Assembly: GCA_019055375.1 (NCBI GenBank) | Contig: JAHQIW010000769.1 | Location: 1-64,000, forward strand | Direction of reading: 5' to 3' | From: Parelaphostrongylus tenuis | Taxonomy: Eukaryota > Nematoda > Chromadorea > Rhabditida > Metastrongylidae | DNA: 64,000 bases | Shown here: one piece after another, positions 49,001-57,700 of the stretch | Layout of the letters: every line of letters starts with the position of its first letter | Numbering within the stretch: the stretch's first letter is position 1 | The notes under the pieces: model-generated | Told to the model about the DNA's origin: nothing | The model's database searches: none | Seen by the model: the letters and a program-made list of their open reading frames with translations, nothing else | Translations under genes and position numbers: made by a program

Positions 49001-51726
49001 TAGATAACAACAGATTTTCATATGTTTGCTGCAATTTCCTACCTCAGCTAAATCTTTCGATAGTTCTTTTCATTCAACGCTTTTATAGCACTGCGATTAT
49101 TTGGTAGCAATATATTCAAGATTACTGGATGACATGAAAATCCTATACTTTGAACGATAGTAAAACCAGTGACTCACTCTTTCCGAGGGCGAGTGCTGAA
49201 TTGAGGGCTCTTATAGGACCTCACAACTGCACATGATCCATGAGAATATGACTTAAACTACTTTTGGATGGTTATTTTCACATAATTTTGTTAATACTAC
49301 GAGGTTGCTATAAAGACTAGTTGAGCTAAGGCACAGAGTTCCCGGCTATTCGACACTCTACTCGGGTCAATAGTTAGCTAACAGAGTAATCGAAAAAAGC
49401 TATTATTGATTGGCAAAGCCGAGGTTGTAGGAAAAACAACTCTCATCGCCTCTCTGGACGATTTTAGCCATACAAAGGGAAATCACGTCAAAATTACATA
49501 TATGAATTTATCTTTCGATACTTTTCTCCCTTAGAAAATAGGAAGAATCTGAAACGATTTCTTTCTTTCATCTCTCTCTAATTTTTCTGTTCTCCTGGTA
49601 TTTCTGAAGAAAATTTAAGAGGTTGAAGAGAAAGTTTGCGGAATTTGCTTATAAAAACTTCATTTATGCATCAATTAAGTTCGAACAAAAGACAATGTGA
49701 TAGTCAAAGTAGTCTCCTTCTGAGTCGATAACGTTCAGCCACAGATCTGGCAACATGAAAATCCCGCGGCGGTAGCAAACACTGTCCTTGGAGTTGAAGA
49801 AATTTCGAAGAGTTTCCTCGACCTCGCCCGTGTTATTGAACTTCTGGTCTCGCAGAAAGTGTTCCATTGACCGGAAGAGGTGGTAATCACTCGGTGCCAG
49901 GTCTGGCGAGTATGGTGATGAGTATGAAGTGATCGTAGACAGCTGTCTTTCCAACAGTTCCTTCGCCCCATGCCTCATTGATTCGACGAACAGTGTCAGC
50001 GGCATTTGCTGTCCACTTTGTACTCGTGAAGCATCAACAGTCGTTTCTGTTCGCGGTTCAGTTCCATCTTGCGGCAGTATAGAAGAGTTATATATCAATC
50101 GATGCGCAAGAAAACGAGCTTTCAAACTATGTGAAAATCGCATATAAAGCATGCGAACATGTTAAAGTTATGGGCAGATTCCGGAAACTTTCTCCTCACC
50201 TATTATCTTTTGAGAAACGAAAAGTGAGCACCACTGGAACTTACCACTAGCCAGTAACACTTCACTCTTGTTGAATTCGACCGCATTCACACAACCTGTG
50301 TGTCCGAGTATATCCTTCTGATGTACGGTACCAAATTTTTTGGCGCCAATACGAAACAAATCACCCTAAACTTGGACAGATCAACACGGAATCTCAGAAA
50401 CAGCATCAGTCCTGGTGTCGTAAATGATGTCTAAAAATTCAATCACAGAGTTCAAGCTGAACTTGCACGTTTCACCTTATCTAGAAACTTCTTAGAATGC
50501 AACAAAATAGAAGATTCTTCTAGAGCTCATTTTTAACCTATGAAAAATCATAGACGATACACTCTGCCCACTCATGTGCAAACATGTCAGATCAGAATGA
50601 GGAGAGAATTCTTGGAATGTAGAGTATAACTTCATGTAATCAACAAGAAACGTGCCGTTGGAAAGCGTGAGACACGAGTTCAATCCCGGCCGAGAGTGAA
50701 AGTTTTGTTTCTTTTAGAAGAAAACTTTACTCGGAAATCGTCTTTATTTGTCCGCCAATTGCGGTGTTATGATGTTTCAATAAACCTAATGATGTAGAGT
50801 GGTGTGCAAAAACGTTTGCGTCAGCTGGGATTTAAACTCATCTTACTCTTTCCGGGAGCATGTGCTTAACCGTTGCACGGTGCTCCCGGAAAGAGTATTA
50901 TCTGGGTTCAACTCCCGGCTGACGCAAACGTTTTTGCACATCACTCTACATCACTGGAAAACTTTACTCATATCACAGTTTTTCTTTATTGTATAGGTAA
51001 TAGTACTTGTAGCATTCAGTCTCTTTCCTCGCATTCATCACTTGATTGAGAATCTATTTTCCTCACAAACGTCGTAGACTTGTTGATTTCTGGAGATCAC
51101 TGGGGACGGGGATTGATCTTTACGGAACCGTGGACCCAAGCCACTACTTTTCTAACCCTCAGCGTGTTGCGTCTGACAACAGCGTCTAACCCTAAAGTGC
51201 CATTTTTTAAATCAACAGGGGTTAGATACCCAGAGTGGTGGGTCCACCGCCATAAAAAAACCAATAAAGTTCTCGGCGTTGATCAATCCCTGAGCCATGT
51301 ATTTGTCTTCAATTTTAACTTCGTTCGAGGTGACTGAATGCATATCTGGCCTTTACAGTGACTCGTGGTGGCCTTCCTCTACCGAGTCAGTGCTGCTTAT
51401 CCTCCCAGACAAGTCTGAGATCAGTCTGGTATCGATTCACCGACTCCGCATGGATGAATGGCTTGGTGAGCCAGGAGCACGAGATCGAACCATCGACCTT
51501 GTGCGCGATGCAAAGCACCTCTAACCACTGCGCCATAATTTACATTATACTAAAATCAGCAACTCACGTGTAGGTCTTTCAAATGTCCTTGTATGGCTCC
51601 GCGTCGAATGTCATCGACAAATCCACCAATATTCCATCTTCCACGACTCTCAGCTCTCGGTATCTCGGCGGTGTCGACGAGATCCGCCTTCCCACAACCA
51701 CCATTCGAGTCGACGGTCGATGCCAT
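37014..51726 (-). CDS. DCAF5-like WD40 protein (CUL4-DDB1 substrate receptor), complete
   Basis: It is the nematode counterpart of human DCAF5, a WD40 protein that presents substrates to CUL4-DDB1 E3 ligases. Fourteen exons join in matching phases: 51568-51726, 50245-50365, 44926-45052, 44656-44773, 42674-42776, 42505-42604, 42310-42424, 41748-41907, 39823-39947, 39251-39404, 39032-39082, 38741-38928, 37175-37351, 37014-37114. Together they give 598 codons plus TAG. Motifs in order: ILGHTGCVNAVEF, ASGGDDMRVFVWR, HHSNIFC, YSGGNDGVVICHDV, FYDRRETR, LYDLRHRK, MTGSDDFNIYAWRIP, VLKGHRSIVNHVRY and SCGVEKIIKVW. The acidic tail ends KRLKRNI..DSNDSSDNE, like the human end. FYDRR and LYDLR are the paired DxR boxes that contact DDB1. 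Two single-base homopolymer insertions (39266-39270, 38824-38827) break the frame as written. The start ATG at 51724-51726 is the first suitable one. Confidence 0.93.
38338..38535 (+). repeat. tRNA-derived SINE, family 1
   Basis: It has A box ATGGCGCAGTGGTTTGAGG, 'GGCCAGATATGCATTCAAT' and a closing 'CATGCCGAGAGCT'. The middle is shortened. It lies in an intron of the DCAF5-like gene, antisense to it. Confidence 0.65.
39480..39740 (-). repeat. tRNA-derived SINE, family 1
   Basis: On the minus strand the A box (GCAGTAGCTTAGTGGTTAGA) stands near 39735 and the tail 'GGTTAACGCCGAGAAACTC' near 39485. It lies in an intron of the DCAF5-like gene. Confidence 0.7.
40112..40195 (-). mobile_element. Family A hammerhead element, terminal fragment
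   Basis: Only the 3'-terminal block of family A is present ('TCGAGTGTTTTCTTAAGACC' to 'TTTTTGAGCCACGC', then the start of the GTGGTC block). The ribozyme is absent. Confidence 0.6.
40496..40775 (+). repeat. tRNA-derived SINE, family 1 (near complete)
   Basis: It has A box GTGGCGCAGTGGTTAGAAG, B-box position 'AATTCGATACC', 'AAACGCATTCAATCAGC', 'GATGCTTGATGAAGTTGAAT' and tail 'CAAAGCCGAGACTTTATTG'. Confidence 0.75.
41360..41665 (-). repeat. tRNA-derived SINE, family 1
   Basis: On the minus strand it has A box 'GCGCATGTGGTGCAGTGG' and the family's internal blocks, ending 'GATTGATCAACACCGAGAGC'. It sits directly downstream of the exon at 41748-41907 of the DCAF5-like gene, within the next intron. 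Confidence 0.7.
42838..43190. repeat. Inverted pair of family 2 tRNA-like SINEs
   Basis: A unit on the minus strand (42838-43050) and one on the plus strand (43055-43190) face apart from a shared centre 'AAGCCGATAG'. Both have A-box-like 'GGTGTA.CGGTA' blocks and B-box-like sequence. The pair can fold back on itself. It lies in an intron of the DCAF5-like gene, upstream of exon 42674-42776. Confidence 0.6.
43515..43785 (-). repeat. tRNA-derived SINE, family 1
   Basis: On the minus strand the A box 'CACGTGTAGCGCAGTGG' stands near 43775, with 'GTCATTGTGAAGGCC' and the tail 'GGATTAACGCTGAGAGC'. Confidence 0.7.
44208..44485 (+). repeat. tRNA-derived SINE, family 1
   Basis: It has A box 'GTAGCGTAGTGGTTAGAG', B-box-like GTGGTTCGACC, 'GGTCAGATATGCATTCAATC' and tail 'CTCAACGGCGAGAGCTCTA'. 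Confidence 0.75.
44520..44600 (-). repeat. tRNA-like unit (SINE family 2 relative)
   Basis: On the minus strand it reads 'GCGTAGAGTGGTAGCAACGC', then a good B box GGTTCGATTCC with 'CGGGTTCGATTCCCGT' forming a T-arm-like stem. The acceptor and anticodon arms do not pair convincingly, so I do not call a tRNA gene. Confidence 0.45.
44810..44885 (+). repeat. GA-rich low-complexity tract
   Basis: GAGA/GACGGGAGA-type repeats sit inside the intron between exons 44926-45052 and 44656-44773 of the DCAF5-like gene. On the coding strand it is a long pyrimidine tract ahead of the acceptor. Confidence 0.8.
46340..46640 (-). pseudogene. Mariner transposase relic, N-terminal domain
   Basis: Two frames together give LLCEYELGGDAQTALETRNR, then SWRTPVQFFNEFR, then EAIVEAVEEHPTLTTVDLAE, the paired helix-turn-helix region of a mariner transposase. 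The catalytic part is missing downstream. It lies in the large intron (45053-50244) of the DCAF5-like gene. Confidence 0.75.
47460..47720 (+). repeat. Family R foldback repeat, single arm
   Basis: 'GGACAAGAACTTTTCATAGG', 'AAAGCTTAAATCTCTGGC' and 'TTACTTCGCCAGAAGCATGA' repeat in the order seen at 7000-7230 and 57290-57590. A reversed piece is at 47940-48180. Confidence 0.5.
48185..48425. mobile_element. Family B hammerhead element, inverted copy
   Basis: Both ends carry the family terminus (AAAAAAGAATGTCTAAAGCC at the left, its reverse complement at the right), with ribozyme remnants pointing outward. The minus-strand core reads GTGACGA and the plus-strand one CTGACTA with AAAA for GAAA, so both are predicted dead. 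Stem II (GGAGG/CCTCC) and the ACCGGT centre of stem III are still visible. Confidence 0.7.
48507..48802 (+). mobile_element. Family A hammerhead element with 14-bp flanking repeats
   Basis: The 268-bp insert 48521-48788 is bracketed by TATTACATGTTATA (48507-48520, 48789-48802). It ends with the family tail 'TGAGCGTGGTCTTAATAAAG..CACTCGAA', and carries one intact ribozyme. The perfect flanking repeats suggest a fairly recent insertion in the large intron of the DCAF5-like gene, antisense to it. Confidence 0.8.
48642..48684 (+). ncRNA. Hammerhead ribozyme, type I, family A (intact)
   Basis: Stem I GCCCGG (48642-48647) pairs with TCGGGC (48679-48684). Core CTGATGA is at 48648-48654. Stem II is GTC/GAC with loop TGTAAG, GAA is at 48667-48669, and palindromic ACACGTGT at 48670-48677. 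C48678 ends the cleavage triplet GUC, the most common natural one. No conserved position is missing. Confidence 0.88.
48940..49075 (-). repeat. tRNA-like SINE, family 2 (partial)
   Basis: On the minus strand it reads 'CGTGGGTTCGATTCCCGCCC' (B box) and 'GAGGTCCAATGTTTTGCATA', the family's 3' half. The A-box half is degenerate. Confidence 0.5.
49664..50152 (-). pseudogene. Mariner transposase relic, C-terminal half
   Basis: One open frame of 162 codons ends at 49664. It contains YSPDLAPSDYHLFRSMEHFL (third catalytic Asp in SDY), EVEETLRNFFNSKD, YRRGI and an IDSEGDYFD-like end, as in mariner transposases. The second catalytic Asp motif is replaced by unrelated sequence and the N-terminus is absent. 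It is a distinct copy from 46340-46640, since the two parts are in the wrong order to be one element. Confidence 0.85.
50799..50950. repeat. Family 3 tRNA-like inverted repeat (hairpin)
   Basis: The left arm (50793-50865) and right arm (50880-50950) are near-perfect inverted copies, from 'GTGCAAAAACGTTTGCGTCAG' inward to the central 'GGAGCA/TGCTCC' hinge. Each arm carries half of a tRNA-like unit, so the two strands read alike. Confidence 0.65.
51268..51535 (-). repeat. tRNA-derived SINE, family 1
   Basis: On the minus strand it has A box 'TGGCGCAGTGGTTAGAGG', 'CAAGGTCGATGGTTCGATC' (B box) and tail 'TTGATCAACGCCGAGAAC'. It is one of the better preserved copies and lies in intron 1 of the DCAF5-like gene. 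Confidence 0.78.
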
Positions 51727-51892
51727 GACTGTAGAGGATACTCACCGGTAGATCACAAGTGTCTGAGTGAGAATGAGAATCACTTCATTGATAACCTCTG
51801 GCAGATACCAAGAGCTTCACATTCCAAACAAAAACAACGAAAAAGTCAATGATCTTCTCCTACGGCTATGATAACATTAAAGATGAAATAGC

Positions 51893-52140
51893 CTCTAAGG
51901 GTGCGTCACGTATTGGATTCCATTCGTAGCATCATAGGGGCGACTGAAGCTTAGCTGACCTTCACAGTGGGTCGCGGTGGTTCATCGGCTTATAAGCCAG
52001 TGCAGCTTGATCCTCCCAAACAAATCAGGTGGCTCTCAACCGATCTCGGCAAGACGGAGGGCTTGGTGAGAGCCGAGCGCGGGATTCGGCCATCGATTAC
52101 GTGAGCGTCGCAGAGCACCTCTAACCACTGCGCCTCACAT
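51893..52140 (-). repeat. tRNA-derived SINE, family 1
   Basis: On the minus strand it has A box 'GAGGCGCAGTGGTTAGAGG' near 52140 and the family blocks down to 51900. It lies between the DCAF5-like start codon and the candidate gene at 52203-52564. Confidence 0.75.
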
Positions 52141-52202
52141 GTTCTATTAGAAACGTCGGAAATACCTTGAAAACTGAGAAGAACAAAGAAAAACGGAGAG
52201 AA

Positions 52203-52564
52203 TCACATCGACCCGATCGTCCTCCTCTTGTTAGACTCACTAAGCGTCAGCTCCATGGCAGCTTGTGCAAATGCGTCCATTGCACGTCCCACGCGTCTGA
52301 CTATCTTATTCGCCCCAGCTCTTGCTTACGTGTCCAGGTACTTGTTTATTTGTTTGTTTGTTTACTTGTTTACCTGTTTTATCTGCTCACTTTTCCCGTT
52401 CCACGGCCGACCCGGCGGGACAACTTCACCTTGCGGCACACTGGCTTCCTTCATTCGATCCGTGTCCTCGCAGTTCCGCGCGTTCACGAAAATCTTTGAG
52501 CACTTCACGCGTTGCTTCGGCTGCTGCTCAAAGACTTCCTCTTCTTCATGAATGTCGTAAATAG
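52203..52564 (-). CDS. Probable gene of unknown function, last two coding exons
   Basis: I do not recognise the product. Two minus-strand exons, 52391-52564 and 52203-52324, join in phase across a 66-bp GTGAGC..AAG intron and end in TGA. The first is acidic then basic (HEEEEVFEQQPKQRVKCSK, later EVVPPGRPWNGK). The second is a likely amphipathic helix (KIVRRVGRAMDAFAQAAMEL, TLSESNKRR). The exons are much richer in G+C than the surroundings, and the phases agree at both ends (1 and 1). Upstream exons were not found; they may lie between 52565 and 54785 or be lost to repeats. A plus-strand frame over the same DNA has a hydrophobic run but no splice support. Confidence 0.5.
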
Positions 52565-53232
52565 CTGATGGGGGCGATTTTCTTGTATACTTGAGGTAGC
52601 CGAGCCGAGGCAATCTCCATGGCGCATGTCGATTGATTGCAAAAGGATGCTGAGGGAGGGGATCGAACCAGGGCACATTACTTGTCCATATGAGGCGACA
52701 AACGAAAAACCGACCTCATTCGCTAGACGAGAACTTTTTATAGGAATCTTAGTAATCATTCGAAAGCTTAGTTTTATGGCTACAGCCCCACGTCGCCCTT
52801 ATACGAAAAAGTCTTTTGTTTACGATGCTACAGAAGGAAATTCCTTGCATTCTAGACGCACATGTTTCTCGCCGGACAGAGCTCCTTCCTAAGACTATTA
52901 GTAGTCATTCGATAGCGTAATCGTTGCTGATTCCAGCGCTGTGCTTATATCCTGAAAAAGACCGTTTCTTTGCAAGCAGCAGGTAAAACAAGCTGAATTC
53001 GCATGCGCGATAAGGTGGTCCTGGCCCACTCACGTGCTCCAGGCTAAGGAAACCACGTGCGCTAATGCGATGTCGTAAGAGCGCCACAAGATCGATCGAG
53101 AAGATCATTGTTTGCGCGTCGCTTCACTAGCCTCTTGCCTCTAGCCGCTTCACTAGCCTCCTTCCTCTACGCGCCTTTTGTGCATGAGTACCAAGCGAAT
53201 TGGCTCCCAAGACAACTTCTCCGTAAAATAAG

Positions 53233-53694
53233 TATAGGCAAGATTTAAAATAATTCCAAAAGAAGAATGTCTAAAGTCTAAACGAGGTTGGCACGCCAGG
53301 GTCATACACCGGTGTTTCGGAGGTTTCGGCCTCCTCGTCAGTGACCCCCGCCCCACATTAAGCCCTGCATTGTAGCAAGGAGGGAGGCGTATGTGGAGAG
53401 GCACAGTGTACAATGACACTAGTCCATCACCACTTTTCAGTTGATGGATTTCGGCTGGTAGACCAAAATCAATCCATAAGATCGACTGTTTTTTAAAACT
53501 TGCAATAAACATTCAAAATAATTCCAAAAGAAGAATGTCGAAGGCCTAAACGAGGTGCCGAAACCTCCGAAACACCGGTGTATGGCCCTGGCGTACCAAC
53601 CTCGTTTAGGATTTAGACATTCTTCTTTTGGAATTATTTTTAATGTCCATTGCGAGGTCGCAAAAACAGTCGATCTTATGGATATAGGCAAGAT
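53233..53694 (-). mobile_element. Family B hammerhead element, dimer with 12-bp flanking repeats
   Basis: The insert 53245-53682 is bracketed by TATAGGCAAGAT (53233-53244, 53683-53694). The unit start AATAATTCCAAAAGAAGAAT occurs at 53251 and again about 266 bp later (53517). The second unit is then inverted and shortened, with a ribozyme lacking its 5' half (53558-53590, plus strand). The first unit has an intact ribozyme on the minus strand. No protein is encoded, so any movement would depend on another element's enzymes. Confidence 0.8.
53299..53347 (-). ncRNA. Hammerhead ribozyme, type I, family B (intact)
   Basis: On the minus strand stem I GGGTCA (53347-53342) pairs perfectly with TGACCC (53304-53299). 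Core CTGACGA is at 53341-53335. Stem II is GGAGG/CCTCC with loop CCGAAA. GAA is at 53318-53316. Stem III is the ten-base palindrome ACACCGGTGT, and A at 53305 ends the cleavage triplet GUA. Every conserved position of the consensus is present. Confidence 0.9.
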
Positions 53695-54785
53695 GTATAG
53701 CAAAATGTTCGCAGAAAAATCCGCGATCGAACGACACTAGAACCACGCAATTTTGATTACTCGTGGTTGATAGATCTGATGTTTATTTTACTACTGCTAA
53801 AACTTATTGAACGACCTAATTATGCAATAATGCTAGACTATTACGCATCGATACATATACATGAAGTAATACGAATGTTTATTATGACGACAGCAGGAAG
53901 AAGTACCTTTTAACAACGAACAAAATATAGGAAAGTTGGAAAAATCTCATTTCAGAGACTATACGAGAAATAACAATAACATTCCTATTCAAGGACCAAA
54001 AATTACTGTATGAAATAAAACGTCAATGAACACTAAGTGGTTAACCATTAGGCTCTAACAAACTAACGCAGTTGTAATAACAGCTCAGAAATATGTACAT
54101 ATACAAATGATAACAAATACTACGGCGTCCTCCTCAGTACTGAGATTAAACCCGTCTTTTGTAGCGCACCTAAGGTTAAAAGGCACAAGAGCGATTAAAA
54201 GACTTTTGATCAAAAATGCAGATATCCCCTTCCAACAAAGGCCTCCAATTAAACAATCGCTGAGAAACAAATACCTAGCACCTTTAGAATGAGATGGATA
54301 AGTGACTGAAACGAGTAAAAACGGATAAGTGAGTGAAACGGAGCAAAACTAACCATCTTTTCAAAATGAGGAAAAGTTCTCTCCTTGTTCTGATTAAGGT
54401 AAAGAGGCACTACAAAGTTTCACTTTCTGTAGGTTTATAATTCTAGAACCATGAGTTATCATAGATACGCCTGTGGATTAGAAGTTGGTTCTAGAAAAGC
54501 CTGAAATCATTAGCCCGGGGACAAAAGGGTGAAAACCTGAAATAACTACCTCATCAGAAACTGCAGAAATAGGCAAACGGAGATGGAAAAAGGCAACGTT
54601 TCCAGTGTTATCGAACAAGTGGGGCTTACAGGGCAGTATGGGCGCGGAACATATTGATATAGACTTTCCAAGCTCTCACCATCGATGAGTCGGGGTTACA
54701 GCTTATACCAAGTTTCAAACGATGAACTATCCTTAATAGCATCTACACATCCGAACCAACTGAAGAACACACCATTCCTTTATCT

Positions 54786-57700
54786 TCAATAGTCAACAAT
54801 CTCATTAGAGTAGCGTGCATTTTTTTCTCCTTCTTGCCTTTGAAACCATGTTAGGTCCTCTGAAAGTATCCCTTTTTGTCGTAAAAGCAGGAGTGAATTC
54901 CGGAATGAGTCCGAGTTTACTGCTTCCACTAAAAATAAAATTTGAAAGTAATTAGCAAGAATCTGCAAATTCATACTTCCAATACAAAGTGTCTTCAATC
55001 AGAATTCTTTTTCATTTGACCGCCTTTCGCGGTGTGCGATGTTATGATATAGTCAGTGCTGAGTGATGTGCAAAAACGTTTGCGTCAGTTGGATTCGATC
55101 CACACCTCACCTTAACGAAGGGCACGTGCTGAAGCGTTGCACTGCCGACGCCTGTTTTTGAAACCACTTTTTCTACGCTACAACGCGTCTATCTGTTGGC
55201 GGCCAACCGTCCGCGGTCTGGCATAGGTATTCGCTATCGATAGTGAATCCACTCATGCTGACAGACATAGGGTATCAATAATCAATAGAATTCTTTTCTA
55301 AAGGCCGTCAGATAAAAAAGAATTCTCATTGATTATCGATACCCAGTATCTGTCAACATCAGTGGGTGACAGATAGACGCGTTGTAGCGTAGAAAAAGTG
55401 GCGTCAAAAACAGGCGTTGGTAGTGCAACGCTTCAGCACGCGCCCTCGGATAAGGTGAGATGTGGGTTCGAATCCCAACTAACGCTGAAGTTTTTGCACA
55501 TCACTCTTCACCATTGGGTACAAAGTGAATTATTGAGCACAGGATACATAGGAGTGTTGAGTGATATGCGAAACATTTAACCCTAGGCGGGCTTGAACCC
55601 AACCTTCGCCCATGCCGGAGGCGCGTACTCCCACTACACCGAAAATCATCACTTTGCTACCACTCTTCCCTCGATCTAAACTACCGAAGCTGTCAGCAAC
55701 CAACCCTTGAAGGGTTTGGTCTGGTAAGCACAAAATCGGCATGAAACCCAATTGAGCTGACGGTACGACAGGATTTATCGAAGGACGAGTGGTAACGTGG
55801 CTTCGATGGTGAAGTGGTGATAGATGACCCCTGTATGGGTGAAACGGATTCAGCTCTCGCTCACTATTAGGTGGATATTTATAACGTCATGACATTGGTT
55901 AAAAGCAGCAGAGAAAAAGGAATTCAAGTACAAGCACGGAATATCTTAACGAGCACAACAAAATCCAAGATGTGGAAACTCACACAGTAGAGGAAATGGT
56001 GTTTTGTAGGCGCTTGTGGCACAAAACTGACACCAATTTCGGACTAAATCCGATTCTGTAAATGCATTTTATGAATAATTTAGACATTTTTCCTAATTCG
56101 TCCCTCACCTTCGATAGGAAGATCACTCAGAAGTAATCTGTCAACAACAATGTACAACGACTGCACAAATGGCCGCAAGAAATTGGAATAAAACAGCAGA
56201 CGATAGCGCGACACTGGATCACTCACCTGAACCACCGACTATTATTTCGGCATTGTTTGGAAATAATACAACTATAACTAGAAGCTAATGATAAAAGCCG
56301 GTAGACCTCAACATTGATGTAATCACCAACAGTGAGATCCTCGTCGTTCTCCTGCGATTTCAGTAAACCATTCTGCATCTGACCAACCTTCTTTACCAAT
56401 AGTTGCAGCGATAAGTTCATGAATGTCCTCACACGGCTAAAATAGGAACATTTGAATATGACCTGTACCACCCGTCGTCCCGCGCTCGTGCTCCCAGCAA
56501 CACCTCCATTTTTCCCTATCGCATGGCAAGAGTAGCCCAGTGGGTCCTCCTCTCCCTAGAAATTCGTTGAGCATCATATCTCTTCTTTTGATCTTCTCGT
56601 GAAGAAATCGGACCATCGGGTCCGGTGGTCTTCCTGTAGAACGCTTGATGTCCCGAGGAATCCAGTCGGTAACAGCTCTCGTCCATCGGTTGTTCGTTGA
56701 AGCGCATCACGTGTTCGGCCCACCTTATTTTCGATATCCTGGCGTGTAGACACGTCGTCTCTGATTTTCGATCTTTGACGTAGGTCGGAACTTCGGATCC
56801 TTTCTCTCATTAGCGAGATACGGGATACTCCTAGCATCGACCCTTCGACTGCGCGTTCGATAACGCCAAGTGATCTTTCATCCTGCTTCGAGCGACCAGG
56901 TTTCTGCTGCATACGTCAGGGCAGCGATAATCGTTAAGTTGAAAAGGTGGGCATTTGAATATGTAGAAAGGCATATGTGGTCATAACAAAACAAGTTCAA
57001 GTGAACCCTTGAGGACGGCGTGGCACATCCTGTGCCACGCCAAGTGACGTCGCGTCTCGCTCAGCTGCTTGTAGTAGTGGCTTTGCTTGCCAAGGCAAGT
57101 TTGTATTAGCGCACGTATGAATGGGGATAAAGATAGGGCATATCTGTTCGATAACTGTGGGTTTTAGGAGACATTTTTTCCAGAGAGTTTCCTATACTGA
57201 TGGAATATCATTAGATACTTCTGTAAGGTATTTTTAAGTAGAAACAACGCCCACTCGTCTAAACATTCCGGTGTCTTTGACGACGACAAATGAAGACCCG
57301 ACCCGTTTCGATGGACATAGACCTTTCATTGCACTTTTACTAATTATTCGAAAACTAAAATCACTGGCTACTACGCTATGTGGCCGTTTACTGAAAAAAA
57401 AAGTTTTTTCATAACACTTCACCGAAGAGAAAGTTTTGTGTTCTACACACACACATTTTCTCGCGAGGCAGACTGCTATATCTAGACCACTAGTAACCAC
57501 TCGGTAGCCTAAATTTCCACGATTCCAACGATGAGATAATGATCTGAAAAGACCATCTTCACTGCAGATGTAGCAGGGTCAAGAAGACCGAGTTCCACAT
57601 ATTCGTGCGCGCTTATTTAGCGACTAATCTACGATCGGAGTTTTTGATGGCCTCAGACTCAAAGAGGCGGCCCGCCATCAATAGATCGAAATACGTTGGC

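Larger units (their letters stand above)
53130..53765. mobile_element. Family D foldback MITE interrupted by a family B hammerhead insertion
   Basis: The left piece (53130-53244, 'CGCGCCTTTTGTGCATGAGT' to 'TATAGGCAAGAT') and right piece (53683-53765, 'TATAGGCAAGATG..' to 'TCGAACGACAC') continue each other when compared with the copy at 4800-4915. The ribozyme insertion lies between them, so it is younger than this MITE copy. Confidence 0.7.

Noticed and set aside
46340..50152. One mariner split into two parts (46340-46640 and 49664-50152)
   Set aside because: On the minus strand the N-terminal part would lie downstream of the C-terminal part, so they are separate relics.
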